A stretch of 64,000 nt of DNA, from contig CM076961.1 in assembly GCA_039566865.1 (NCBI GenBank), forward strand, positions 2,177,501 through 2,241,500, given 5' to 3'. A program made the position numbers and the translations under genes. Below the pieces are notes generated by a model, which worked only from the letters and a program-made list of their open reading frames with translations, had not been told where the DNA came from and did no database searches. Below are positions 20,901 through 35,762 of this stretch, piece by piece (position 1 is the stretch's first letter; each line of letters begins with the position of its first letter). This DNA comes from Aurelia coerulea. Lineage: Eukaryota > Cnidaria > Scyphozoa > Semaeostomeae > Ulmaridae.

Positions 20901-23900
20901 GCAAAGACAATCTAAATTCAGGAAGTGTGCCTGGTGGTTTGTGAGGCATTTCTGCGCATTAATATCACTCTCAGTGCTAATTTTCAAGCATAAGCAGCAC
21001 TTTGCAAGAGAGATGCAGCAATTGTGTGTTAAACTCTGATAATCTCGAGCAAAAATGATGGAAAGTTGCTGTTGTGAGCAGCTGGCTACATGTTTACAAT
21101 GCATTATTTTATTTTCCCTGCTGTGATGCCATACTTTTTAACTCTGGATTGTGTAATATTTGAACCTTTCACATCTGGTTTCAACATACTGCAATGGGCC
21201 TATAGTAACAGCTGGTGTACTTCATTGATTGACTGATATGCTGGTTTGGTTTATGATTGAGTGATTGATAAATTCTCAGATTGATTGATTGATTGATTGA
21301 TTTATTGATTGATATTCTGTGCTGTTTGCAAGACACAAGGCTAAATTTTATACGCAGACTGTCTCATTGAAGATACTGTATAGATATATAATTAGGTTCT
21401 CCAATTCTAATAGACCCGTTAGCTATTAAGCGAAAAAATTTGAATCGAACGATATTTGATATGTTTTGTAGAATTTTCGAATGTGAACGACAGTGACAGA
21501 AACTCACATGACACTCAATCAAACCTTCGTATGGAAATATATAGAAATTTGCTCGATCCAGACTCTTTGTAGAATATCTAAAAGGTCTATTTTGAAACTT
21601 CCATATCTTCTTGTGGCCATGACAAAAAATTTAAGATGTCGAATTTAGCCTTTAACTTGATTTCGTATGGCCAATTGAAATGGCGTAGAAGAGCATTAAA
21701 TTAGTGGGCACTAGTTATTTTATTCTTCGTTTGTAAGGCGCCTGAGCAAAGATTTGCTCACCTGTTTCAAACAATAAGAATTTATGTATCGTACATCAAA
21801 GCCATAAGTGATATTTTGGTGACGAAAGAGAATCTCTTGTTTCTATAAGAATCATTTTCAAGTGCAACATACAGAAAGAACTTTGTCAAAAAATAGGTTT
21901 GGTAAAATGTTGCTTGTTCGAGATCTGTGTTCTGCGCAGCTAAGTCACTGGAAACTTGCAATATCTCAGAGACTATCAAGAACCGTTTTATTTGCTTTTC
22001 TTGTCGTCTTCGTGTGCTTTGTTTCTCGTTATTATTATTATTTTTGTCCTTGTAGCAAACCAGAAGATGGCATCGAATATTTGGTCGACAATGGATTATT
22101 AGAGAGCACACCAAAAGCTATTGCTGAATTCTTGAGGAAGGAAACTTCAATTTCCAAGCAAAAGATTTCAGAATATTTGGGAAGTTTGAGGAAAGAAATG
22201 AACAGAAATGCATTAAAGTAAGATATGTGCTTGTTATTGCTTTATGCTGTGCAAAACTGGTATCATCTTATTCTGAACGAAATGTATGCCCCACTTTTTT
22301 GGGAATTGGTCAATGGAAGAGATTGACGGGGAGTAAATAAATATTCTAGCTAAGGGGTAGGCTGGTTGAAAATTTATCGATCATACCGGGTGAGTCAAAA
22401 AAGAATCCCTGTTTAGAAGGCCACTGCTCCCAGAATATCAAAGTAATAATATTGAAAACTGTCTTGTTTTATTGCCAATACGTTCAATTAGGCTCAGTAG
22501 TTTACCCGGCTTTAATCGGCCATTCCTTCCCGTGGATATTGGAGATTTTCTGCAGAAAGCCCCTTCCAAAAACCTGCAAAAACGAGCGAAAACAATGAGC
22601 AAATTTTCCTTGGTTTTCCTCCTAAAAATGATGACACTCACACGCATTCATGTATTTTGTCCTCTTGGGAGAATGAAATCCCCCTGAATAGGTTATTGAT
22701 ACCAGGGAAAGACTTGTTCATCTTCCCAAGTGGATAGCACGTGCTAAAGCGTGCAGGAGTCATTGCTGTAAGGCCCGTGTAAGGCAGAAATGTTCGCAAG
22801 ATTTGATCGAGATTTTGGCTACGTTTTAAAAGTTTCTTGAAGAGGCTTTCTCGAGAAAATCTCTCATAATTTCAGAACTGAGTGACCGATTTCAGTCAGG
22901 TAAATTTTAAAATGCATTTGAACATGTCTACCATTAAACTGTATATTTGCCGATATAGTCCTCTTGATATCCAGGGAGCCGTGGCCTTTCAAACAGGGAT
23001 TCTTTTTATTGACTCACCCGGTAGAATTTCATTTCATTACCAGCAAGGAACAGAAGATATGAATTGAGAATAAACGTAAGGATGATTTTCTTAGTTGTCG
23101 ATTTGGTCGTTGTAAATGGCAGACAGAAATGAAAGTGTGGTTTCTAGACGCGATTTTGAAAATCAACGGGCGCAGCATTTCGTTTTAATTAGGTGGTAGA
23201 ATGTTGTTAATTGATAAGCATTGTTGCTTTATAGAGCTAATTGCTTGATTTTTGTTTATTCTAGTGAATTCGCGCAGTCTTTTGACTTCTGTGGAAAAGA
23301 TGTAGATGATGCGTTGAGGCAGTTTCAATCTTACTTCAAACTAACGGTGAGAAAATTGATTCATATGTTTTACGAACACTTACTGTTAGACTTGCCCAAG
23401 TCTATCTCTTCAGTCCGTCTTACCGTTCCCTTTACGGTAGTTCATGGATCCGACATTTCCTGGATTAGCCATTCCAGCATTCCGTCAATAGAGCTCGAGC
23501 TCTTTTGACGGAATGTTGGAATGGCAGATCAAGGAAATGGCGGATCCATGAACTACCGTAAAGGGAACGGTAAGACGGAATGAAGAGGTAGACTTAGGGC
23601 AAGTCTAACTTACTGTAGACCATTAGTACCAAAATATCCCCATTTTTCTTGCATCTTTGATGCAGAAATTTTGATTCCTATTTGTATTGCTTTGGTGCTA
23701 GGAAGTTTTGACAATGTTAGAACAAGTTATTCTAAAAATAAGTTTATTCAAATATTTATTTATGGGTCACGTAAAGTAAACAAACTTCTTTCGAAACGGC
23801 GATTTTGCAATTTTTTCGATAGGCCATATCACACAGGCAGACATTCCACGATTTTTTTCAAAGTGAAATTGTTAATTTGAAGATGGACTCTCATGTTTCG

Positions 23901-26900
23901 TTTCGTTTTGTTTCTCCATGAAATTTCGTGGAGAAACAAACGAAACACTCTTATGTTGTACGATTGCAGAGATATTGGTCGATTTTTAGAAGTAACTTTA
24001 TTGTGGTTTCACTTCACCCCATCCACCAAAATTTGTGCAGAACACAATGGGAACCTGCGGGCAACAATATAGATTTAGAGATAACTTTTTTGTTTACGGT
24101 TACATGACCCGGCCCTTTAAATTCAGATAATATAGGATCGAAGAGGGCCTCATTGCTGAAAGAAAACTGTGATCCATTTGGTATTAAGCCCTTTTTACTT
24201 AGTACAGTTTTGTTTGATTCTCATTGCGTCTTCTCAATGCATGAGCTTGTAAATATTGCCTGCGCATCCGTGTGCATGCTAATAATACCGTCGCAGCGAC
24301 TCCCCTTTCCCTTTTTATTGTTTTTTTAACTGTTGAATTATTAGAGAAATGTAAATGCCATTCATAGTGGGAACTAGATGACTCCGTGTCTTTTCCCGCT
24401 GTGAATGGCATAAGAGTAATGTATACTGTTGTGTAGTTAGTTATGATTTGCTTGTATATATAAAAAAAAAAAAAATTCATGAGCCATATTCACTAAATTG
24501 AGACATGCTGTATTTCCATTGCTTTTCGTCGTTTTGCGATGTTCCTGTCTGCAAATTATTTTATTCTAAAGAAGTTTCGTAAAAATATTCAATACTTCTA
24601 TTAGCGAAGTTTCCATTACGATGGAGGTTATTTTTTCAGGTGCCCCACCCCCAAAACTGTAACCAAATGATTGCCTGGGCTCACGAGAGAGCGCCAGCGA
24701 AAGTTATTCGGCAATTTAAACTTCCCCGTATCTTGGTTTAAATACTTAGCTGTCTTTGAGTTCCTGTTGACCTCAATATCCAAGTTTTATAAAAATAGAG
24801 CATAATCCCAATGGTGTTTCATTAATCTCGTTTCTGTTATCTCCTAGGGAGAGGCACAATCGATAGAGAGGTTTCTACAGGTACGTCTCCAAGGCCTATC
24901 ATACTTTGGTGAATAAAGGTTTTTAGTGTTACAGAGAATGCTTGATGTTTTTAGCAAAGCACTGTTGCTCTTTAAGAATTAAGTTATCTGGTAAGAGAGC
25001 TTAAGATTAAAGGCCTTTCATTCTTTAGTAAAAAGAGTATCACACCCTGAGAAAAGCACTGAGAAGAGAATAGCACTGAGATGAGTGGAGCACTGTTGCT
25101 TTTTAAAAATTTATGCATTTGGCAAAAGAGAGCTTAGGATTAAACGATTTAAGATAAAAATTGATTTATGTAGCTGTAGAAATATCTATGTCATGCAAAT
25201 GTTCTGTTTTATTTCCGTTATAATTCTCTGCCTAGCAGCTGTACAACAGTACAACTTAAAATTCAAAGGGCTTCATGATTTATTTTCCGGGATAGCACCG
25301 CACTCTGAACTTTTTGCCCTTCACAGGGAAGCTTTGACGTTGAGGATTTATCTGGTATAGTTTTGATGCAATTATGCAAACACTGTCTGTTTCACCGACC
25401 AGTTTCTCGCTTGATTTTTGATGCCACCTATGTATTCCTCGATTATGTATGTAGCTATATCTGTTTATTGTGTAGTTTGCTCATTTCATGTACAAAAACC
25501 TCATACCAGGTCCAGATTGAGGGTCGTTTTATTACTGCTCAGCAATCGAGACTGGAAAATGTATGATATATTTTTGATTGGATTGAAATACTAGTTTCTA
25601 AGTACCGTAAAAGCTCTATTAAGCCCCCCCCCCCCCCCCACTTATATCAAGTTCCAGAGGTTGCCAAAGATTTTCCATTTATTGAGCTAAATAAGTTTCC
25701 ATGTTAATTTTATATTGTTTGAGATAAAAACTGTGTCGAATTCATGTATTGAGCTTGTAAAATCGTATGTTTAAACCGCAAAATGTGGTGTAAAAGGACT
25801 AAAAAGTGTCCAAAATTAAATAAGCCCCCTTGGGGCTTAATAGAGCTTTCACGGTAATGAAAGGATTAATTTTGGTATATTCTTGGACACAAAATGTGTT
25901 TGTAATTTCCTGCATGCTAACCAACTGTAGGCACTCGCCAGACTTTGGAGTCTCTCAATATTTTTGATTCACCTTTTTGTGGTTCTCTCATGCTTCGGGT
26001 TTTCGATAAAAATCAAATTCAATATTTTATTCAATGAGTGAAACTACTTCTTCTGTATCAAGTCTAACTATTGACTCCGCTCCTTAGGTTTTCAGTGAAA
26101 GATACGTGGCATGCAATCCCAATGGAATCTCCACTAGTGTCGACACTGTGTTGTTGCTTAGTTACGCAATGGCCATGTTGAATACGGATCTTCACAATGA
26201 AAACGTCAAACGAAAAATGACCATGGCGGACTTTGTCAGTAATCTCAGAGGTAAGGATTGAACATTAAAATCAGCAAATATTAAGAATTTGAATTATAAT
26301 CAAAAATATCGGAAAAAGAGGACAAGAATTACTGCTCATCTTACTGTATAGTTGCCTGTTCGAAGCTTTATCGAATGTTTTCCAGAACATGTCTGTGTCC
26401 AGAATTATTTTCTTAATATCTTGCAGTTTTTCAGCATTCCAATCATCCTTCTTAACAGTAAAGTTTAGACCTCTAAGGCCCAGTTTAAACATCGTTTTTG
26501 CCGTGTCGAATTCAATAGATGCTGCTAAAAACGTTTTAATTAGATAGAACGGCAGGAGTTCACCAGCTCTGTCGTATCAAACGGCAGAAAAACGACTGGA
26601 TTTAAACATCGTATTTCTGCAGCGTATTCGGGGCCATGGTCCGCTGTTTCTACGTGTGATCAGCCATGTGCATTTTGAAAGATGGCCATTTTAACCATTT
26701 TAATTTCAATCCGACACGGCAAAAAACGATGTTTAAATCAGACTTTGAGACACGGCAGATTCTGCCATGTTAAATACAGTTCGATTCGACACGGCATAAA
26801 AACGATGTTTAAACTAGGCCTAAATATTGATATCCTTGAACTTTCTCATATTTCGAATATTTCCACATTAGCACCGAGAAAAAGAATAGTAGAACAGTAA

Positions 26901-29900
26901 GGCCATAGCCAGGTTATCATGTTAAGATTCAAAGTTTCATGACAAACTCAGATAAGATATAGTTGCTTGTTTGGGCTTTGGAAGCAAGTGAGTTGCAACT
27001 GTTACAGACTCTTCCATCTATGTCTGTACATCATAACATCTCTAAGCTATTCACAGTCTCGGAGATTTGAGGGACTAGTTCTTTCTTGCGAAGTCTTGAG
27101 ATTTGAAATGTGGGTCGTACTGTTCTGAAACGCTGCTTGACTTTAAGAGCCTTATTTTCGAAAAGATTGTCGACCCAAACAAAATAGTTCCATGAATTAT
27201 TTTTATGTTTGTAAATCACGTTAATCTCTATATATTTGTTATGTTTCAGGTACGGACGATGGAAAGGATTTCCCAGCCGAAATGCTTCATAATATTTTCA
27301 ATCGAATTCAGAAGAATGAATTTGCAACTGGGGCAGATCACATGACTCAACTAAAACAAATAGAACAGAGTTTTATTGGAAAAGTCCCGGTATGTCTGCA
27401 TTTTAGTTATGTTTGCAGAAGAAGAAATGATGACCTAAAGTGTCTCGAATTAGATGGGGAGATTTTCGATAACGCAAAATTACTCGTGGAAAACCCTTCA
27501 ATTAGTATTGTTTGCAGGCATTTTCACGTGATATCTGATTGAAACAGACTATAAATTGTATTTGCTTGGGAAAGGCATCTTGAGTTGTAGCAGTAGTGTG
27601 AAACTAGACCTCCTTGTTTGAGCCCAAATTCTGGCGTCTTTGCGCAGTCTCTTTTGTTTAGAATCGTGTTGCAAGAAGAACTATTCTTTCAAGCATTTTG
27701 TTGAAAGATTCTTTTTTTAAACAAGAAAGTGTTTTTCTTAAAAATTTCATTTGAAAGATTTTGCTTAGTAAAGCTAGATCAACAAGCAAGCATCTGTAGC
27801 AGAATTTAGGCATGGGAATTAAATCAGCAAGATTTCTGTGCAAATTCTTACCAGATCCTGTTTGAAAATAGACATTGTTTTCAGCATGTAATCTAAAACT
27901 GAGTTCAAAAGGTTTCACTTTTTGATCCTGCTACCTGCAAAGAGTGTAATGTCAAAAGGCTTAGCAGAGAAAGATTTCTTTGAATAGGCAACGGAACTAT
28001 GCAAGAATATTGTCCCGAACAGTAGTATTATCAACATTTGAGGAGCTATCTCCTATCACTGTTTTTCAGCATAGGTTGCAAATCTTTAAATGGGCATAAA
28101 AAGGTGGGTGGGTGTAAAATTATATGACCTATTTCTTCTGGTTGAATGGCTTGAAAGAAATTTTAGCTACTTACCTATAATTCTACCGTTGGAATTTTCA
28201 GAAATTTTTGATATTTTTCGAAATTAAAGCGTATTTTATATTCTAACTCCTTTGAGGTTGTGACGTCATCCAATTTCTAAATCATAAACCAGAAGAGTGA
28301 TAGACTTTTGCTTGATACCATATTGTAGACATTCATAATCTATGGGTTTCCTTGGAAATTATTTCATGTTGTGTCAAACACTTTAGGAATTATGACGGGT
28401 TTTGAGTTTTTTGCAAATTTTTCTTGAGTTCTTGAAAAGAAGAAAAACACTCTAAATCTGAAAATATTTACGATTTCAGAACAGTCCAACGGTAGAATTA
28501 CAGCGAATTAGCTATTTGAAGTCATGCAGTTTAAAGAAATAGGGCACTGAATTTTACACCAGCCTTTTTGATTACAAAGTCCAACTTTGTAATCTAAGAA
28601 GGGGCTTCGATGTAAGGCAGTCAGTAAGAAAGAAAGTAACCCACTTCCGTCACGCTCGTTATAGCAATTGATTAACGTTTTATCTCTGCTAATTGGCACT
28701 GAAATAAAGAAAGCGCACAGAAAGCGCACAGAAAGCGCACACAAGACAGAAGTTTCCCGCGATCCTATAGCAAAATTTGACGTCGGCTTATTTCATGTTA
28801 GACAGATTTGACACCATAAGATGGATAAATCACCAAGATGTTTACCCTGACACAATAACAAATTTAACCAGAATTGGCACGTTCTTGCCCTCATTAGTAG
28901 CTTAATTATGTTAAAACAATCGTTTTCTAGAACGAACGCATCATTAGCCACTTATTGATAGTGGTAGCACTCATTATGCAAATAAGTCAACTTTAGAGGA
29001 TGATGTAACCGGCGGCCTGCACAGAGGCTAGCATTCGCAGTATCACCGCAGTTAGAAGGACCACGCTCCTACACAGCTACAGATACTAACATCGCAGCTG
29101 AAGTTGAGAGGAAAGGTACAGAATCCCAGCAAACAATGGTGCCATTGACTGGGGGAAGGCACGTGACCACATTGAACCAAAACGTCTTCATGAATTTATG
29201 ACTCTGCACAAAGGTTATCTTGGTGACTGCTTGTCTAAAATTAGATTCTCGCGAATAACAACAATTGAAACGTTCTGCAGCAACCTCGTCCCCAGGGGCT
29301 TTTGTCATATTGGGACGGAGACCTCCGTCCCAATATGACAAAAAGTCCTGGGGACGAGGTTGGTTCTGGAGGGTTCTGCATAAGTAATTTTGCGTTATTG
29401 TAAATCTCACATGACATCTAATTTGAGACAGATGCACCAATAGTTTCATGCACGAACTAAGCAAACTAGGGGTAATAGCTTTTGATTTTTTGCGTATCAT
29501 CCTCGTTTGACATAAAGATCAAAATGTTGCTTTTCAGGCGATTCTTGTCCTTATGCCAGGGCTTGACGTTCTATTGAAGGCGACTTTAGCAGCAACACTC
29601 GTCTCTCTGATTGTAGCTAAAAACAGCATCAACGATCATTTGGGGTTATGAAGAAATCAATATTCAGATATTATTATGCTTGCTTAGCTCAGGACAGACT
29701 TTGTAATCATCCAAAAGGATCTTATGTTTAAAGATTTGGAGTCCATGCCCTGTTTTGCATTCCTATATCTACGCAGCCTCCTTTCCGTGCATATCTTTAT
29801 CTCAAATATGTTATTTCATTTTCTCGTAGTCGATTGCAATACCACATCGACAGTTTGTTAAGCTTTATACACTCGAAGAAGTCTACGACCCCAACAGGCA

Positions 29901-30122
29901 TGACAAGCCTCATTTTCGACTTGCTTTTCTATTCAACGACTTATTGCTGGTATGTTGTTACGACGTATTTTGTGCATGCCTCTGCGGGGGTATCTTAGTA
30001 TGTTGCTGGTACGGGCTACATGCTACTTTCTAGGAATAATTGTTTTTGAATTGCAAAATTAGACTGATCGTAGTTATCGCTATTGATAAACTGATGGACG
30101 TTCAAACTATTTGAGCAAAAAA

Positions 30123-30177
<55 letters not shown>

Positions 30178-33100
30178 GCGATAACTGGGACTATTTCGTG
30201 AGTCTATTGCAAATTCATGGGTATTCTTTTCAGGCATTTTGTGGAACGACGGATTGGCAAATTGTGCGCCAATTGAAAGGCAACGAAAAGAACCTAGACC
30301 AGAAATGACATTCATATCTAAGAGAAAGTAGACTTTGGGGTAATCAGCTATGTATTTTTAAGTGCAAAAAGTAAAAGCAGGTTAAAAGAGCATTTCCTTG
30401 AAAGTTTGTGTTACGGTCATCTTCATCTCAGCAAAACTAAATGACTTGTTGTCGAAAAGCCCTTTTCCCAGCCTCGTATAATTAGAACAGGAATTGTCGT
30501 GGTTTTCATGAATAGAAATCAAAAGTTGATTTAAGAGGATTTGGGTGTTTTATCCTTAGAAAATGCGAACTATTCAGGTTTAATGTAATCGCAACCGTAA
30601 GCTTCCCAATTTTGGTCTTTGTAAGACTTATGAAATATTTTTGTGGCTCAGATGGCCTTCCGACATCGGTCTTTGTAAGGCTTAGGAAAACATTTTGTGG
30701 GTCGAATTGCCTTCTTAGATGCTCTGTTAAGGCTTGTCTGCTAAGGCTTATCTGAGGTGTTAACATTCCAGTCATATTCAGTAATGTTTGCTAACCGTTG
30801 TACCAAACAGGTTCGTAAAAGGTCGTTTGAATAGTTTTTGTTAATGAGTTTTGAGTACTTCTATTTTAAGGGGAAGGTGAGGTAAGATTTTTTTGGCCAT
30901 CGTCTGCTTTTTATAATTCTTGTTCGTAACGTCACCTAGTACCCGTATAACATTTCCTTCGGGTCTTTGAGCTTCTGACTTTTTGTTTTATATTTATTTA
31001 TCTGTGTTTTCTTGTGAAGAAGAATTTGTAGCCTGCATGTAAATATTGGTATTTTCCCGAACCCATACTTGTTTTTCCATTTTACTAAATTCTAATGAAT
31101 ATTGTAATCTATTGTGAAATTATTGGTATTTGAACGGTAGAATTTTTTCGTCAGTGACATCAGTAGGAAGATATTTCTCCCATTTTTTTATTATTTTTTT
31201 ATTATTATTTCTTTCTTTAAAGTAGGCTTGAAATACACTAGATAGCAAAATTATTGCTAATTTAGGCCTACTATAAATTTAGGCCTACTATAAATTTACG
31301 TGGAGTCACGTGTGTTTGGGAAGAAATTCTGGCACTGTTTTTCTCAAAAATGGCATGTACAATCTCATGCAATTGACGAAAGGAATTGGAACTCTCCTAT
31401 CATATCACCTTCTAAGTCGTAGATGCATTCATTTGCTAACTTTTTTTATCTATGATTAGTTTGTAAATTTTTCCAAACCCGACCATTTTGTTATTTTATA
31501 CTCTTATTTTTTTTCTAGCTTGCAAAACCTCGTTCAAAGCCAGGTGGACATGGCAGTGGTCATATCTTCAGTTACAAAGCTTCCTTCAGTTTACTTGGAA
31601 TGCAGGTTGCTGAGTTTAGCAATGAGCGTAAGTGAAACAAATATTTTAGTTGAAATTGGCCAATCAGAGTATCCATCCCTCGACATGAGGGGGTTTCAGA
31701 ACCCTAGCAAAGTCAGTATTTTAAGTAAAAAACCACTCCCGCTCTCCTGAAACAATGTTGGTTATATGAGTCTCATGGTAACTGAAAACTATGTTTATGA
31801 AATGTGATGGAACTTTTGATATCCATTAAAACTTTCAAATATTCGCCGGTAGAAAAATAGAACAAATCCTCCACCAAAGCTTCGACCACCAAGATTGTCG
31901 CAGATACTTTGGATTACTATTTTTTTGCAAAATCGCCATTAGCTATGTTGTGTTTAGCCAAAACACGTTTGATGATTTGACACACAGAGCTTCGCACAGA
32001 GGATGGATTGTACAGCTCCTTTTAGCAACTCAATTCTGGTCCTTAAAATTACATAAATGGCCCAATATCCCAAAGTAACTGGAATTATGAGAATAGTCTA
32101 GTCAGACAGCTGATCAGGTGCAACTTATTTCTGACTAACTTTACCATTATAGAATTAATTAACATCCGGGATTATTTTCAATGTGATCGTGGCAAAATAT
32201 TGTTTAATGCATCTCTCTTCTTGCAGACTATAAATTTGGAGTTTATCTACAAGTAAAAAGCGATTCGAAGGTATGTCTTCCAACCTTTTTTTCAGTAATT
32301 TGTTTTAAGTGCGCTGAAAGGATCTCTAGCTATTTAAAGCTAATTTAGGCCCAAAATCACCTTCCATACAGTCTTAATAACGTAATGCAAGTAAAAGCAT
32401 TTTCAAAACAAATTAAACAAAGAATAATAAACAACTACTAACTGAAATTAGATTACGATTACCAACATACCGTGACGTTATAACCCACAAATGTTTATCC
32501 TATGTATTCTTATCATCTCTGTTAAATTTGAAACAGCTACATTATACTAGCACTATTTTAATTCAGATTTTTATTTTTTATATTCTCATTTTAGTTAACG
32601 TCCCAAGTTTGATAAGCTATGCTTCTTCTAGGTCGTGTAGAATACACATTTTTAATGATAACCTTGTATTAGGGTGTATTTCTATGAATGAAATTGATGA
32701 TATTTCATATTTTGTCCTATTTCCAGACTGTTGGTCGTTTCCATCTACGAGATGAAAAGATGCGAAAATCATTTACAGAGGAACTCGATGATTGTATCAG
32801 AGAGGTTGGTAATAATATTTTTAAAGGATCTGGATGTGTTTTGACAGATTCATCGTCTTGATGGAGTTATTTTCATAAAATAGATCTTGATCTTTGCCGA
32901 CAAAGATAACCACATCGCTTCCAATGAGACAAGTGTAAAGATACACGTTGCAGTACGTAAAATGGAGACCACAATTCTAAGGCCGTAGACATTTTCATGG
33001 CCTCAACGTATTCTCCTTCGCCGGTTTCTTTTGAACCATGGACCACGGAACCAAGGAACTAGTAGTAAAGAAAAGCAAAGGAACCTCGCGTAGGAGAGAA

Positions 33101-35724
33101 TCATCAACGCCTCGTCACATTTTACACGGCTTGAACCTGATGGTCTACTTTTGATACCTTCTCCCAGTTAAGCTTTCTCTGTCACATTATTGCACAAACC
33201 TCAGAAGTTGGTCCACTAAATCAGCTTTTACTATTGTTTAAAAGTTTTGATTAAGAAATTTGCTTTTATTATGTAAGATGCTTTTATTTGTTTATTTTCA
33301 CTTTGTTACAGACTACTGGAATGAACAATATACGAATTGGTAAGTGCTATTTTTAACTTTACTGTTCGTTGATCATTGATACTTCGTTACTTGAGATTTT
33401 GATTCCGGATGACCAATTTTGATTCCCCCTTGTTAAGACAAACTCACAGGAAGTTTTCCTGTCAGAAATTTGCTGTTATAAAGCAAAATGTTTCTATCTG
33501 TGATTCGATGATTCTTTTGTAGCTTCCAGAATTGTCTCCGTCTCGCTACAAGTGTGAAGGTGAAGTTGCGGTTTTTAGCGCCAAGTGCTGGGATCGCAGA
33601 AGTAGAATAGGCCTAATCGTGTCCGCGACCCCTTGCAATGACGCTCAAGTGGTGGGGCTCTACCTGGGATCGAACTCTGTCCGCCTGACTGTTCTGGCTG
33701 CAATGTCACAAGATTACACCACTGCGCCACAAAGCCTTCAAATGTCTTGTTCTTTTTACAGCTCTGAGCAAATCAAAGCAAATAAACCGGAATAATTACG
33801 TAGGACCACAAAGTATGACATTGGATCGCAAGAAAATGAAAAAGAAGCGATCGGCTGGAGGAGAAACGATAAGCTTACTGAGTGTTGATATAAATTCATT
33901 AGAAGCAGAATCCCTTTCGAAAAGCAGAGCCTCTTCTATGCTGGACATAAGTGAGACTGCTTCAGGTGAGGAAAATGTTTTTAGTTGCATTGCATCTGTG
34001 TTTTATTAAATCCCATCAATGTTCTCTTCATTTACGTTGTGACAATTTTATGGAATCATGCTACAAGAACCTTTTTTTATCAAGTAAAACCTAAACTAAA
34101 TACAATACATTATTGGTCCCATCCACAGCGAGAAAGGAGACGGGGTTACCTAGTTCCCACTGCAGAAGTGACTTACAAATTAAAGCACGTAGTTGCCAAA
34201 AAGGAAGGCAAACAAACAAACAAACAAACCAACAATCAAAACAACGAAAAACAAGAACAAACAAAAAGCAACGTTGACAACAAAAACCAAAACTACAACC
34301 AAGAAAGGAAAAGAGAAACAGAGGGAAATCGCTGCTATCAAATTACTTGAAGAGAGTTGCTTGCAAAATCTCTTGGATCGTTCGATGAAGGATATTGTTG
34401 CCTCAATAATCATTCTATTCTCGACCACATTCATATCTGAAGTTCTGTACAATAGTAATTCACACAAATCGTAGTCTATTGCCCGCAGAAAGTTTTACTT
34501 GGCAAATAGCACGATTTGTGAAATTAAATTTCAGTTGCTGTAATTGTTTATTTGGTACATTTAGTGCACAAGCTGCATTTAGTTACAGTTAATTTTTTAG
34601 CTATGATCCTCTGCTTCTATTGTGGAGATCCTTCCTGTTCCTTGTGTTGTATTTTGACATGGCAGACTTTTCTATGAACTTGCTTTGTAGCCTTTCAGGA
34701 CAAAGCTGATTGACAATTTTGTAGGCCATAACCGCTCGGTCAAACGTCATCAATTAAGTTACATTCAGGAAGTAATTTTTTTAAGTATCCTTTTTTGCTT
34801 TTAGATACGGAATCAGAACCTATGATGCGTCGATCGACAAGCTCAACGTCATTAGATAATTCAACATTGGTAAGTTAGATTTCCAAATATTTCGGTTTGG
34901 CTTTGTAACTAAAGAAGACGCAATATTGCAAGGTGCGATTTTTTGAACATTTTGTATGAGCCCAGAGCGTACCTACTGTATAGAGAAACATCTACTTGAA
35001 GCCAGGGAAACACTTGAATTTGTTGTAAATTTCTGCTGGCAGGAATAAAAGCCAAGGAAATATGTTTTTTTGCATTGAGAATGAAACATTGTGTCGAAAA
35101 CTACGAGTAAAGTTTCATAATTGAATTACGTATTATGAACGGTCTGCCCTGCCACAAACGGCATTGTCACCCTCACAAAACACTGACTTTTCAATTTCAA
35201 AACACCCTGAAATTCCTGTACGTGATTTCAAAATAGTGATTGTTTAGCCACGCAATAAGCCTCAAGACTAAGATGTCACGAGCTCCTCCCTTGTGTTTTC
35301 TCTGAAAAGTAACTAGAGTGGTGAACTTTTGTTTCATTTCTACGTTCTCTTTTTCATAGACTTAATTTTGTAAAATATTGTAAATTAGGCATGTAAATTT
35401 CTTTCGTTCTTAGTTTTATTGCTTAGTTTTTTTGTTTAGACAGGTCAAGTTGAAAAACATATTTATATATATATAAATATATAAAATATATATTTATATA
35501 TGAAACATTTGATGTGATCCGTTGTTTTCTAATGACATAGTGCACCAATGACTGTAGCTAAGGATCTTCAGTGACCAAATTGGGAAGAGAAAGGGGTTGC
35601 AGCTTTTGATACCGTGCTGTACTTAACTCTTTAGGCCTCCTATTTTTATAGATTCAATAGTGATGAACATATTTAAAGATGTTCAACCTATGCACTCTAA
35701 GGAACCTTGCACCTATCACATGCA

Positions 35725-35762
<38 letters not shown>

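Noticed and set aside
20692..21104. ORFs of about 100 codons on both strands
   Set aside because: In an IQSEC intron, no family similarity, no splice-phase fit to the gene.
30111..30315. Cys-rich and Asn-rich ORFs
   Set aside because: Direct translations of the (TTG)n microsatellite.
34193..34474. Lys/Thr-rich ORF
   Set aside because: Produced by the A/C-rich simple repeat in an IQSEC intron.
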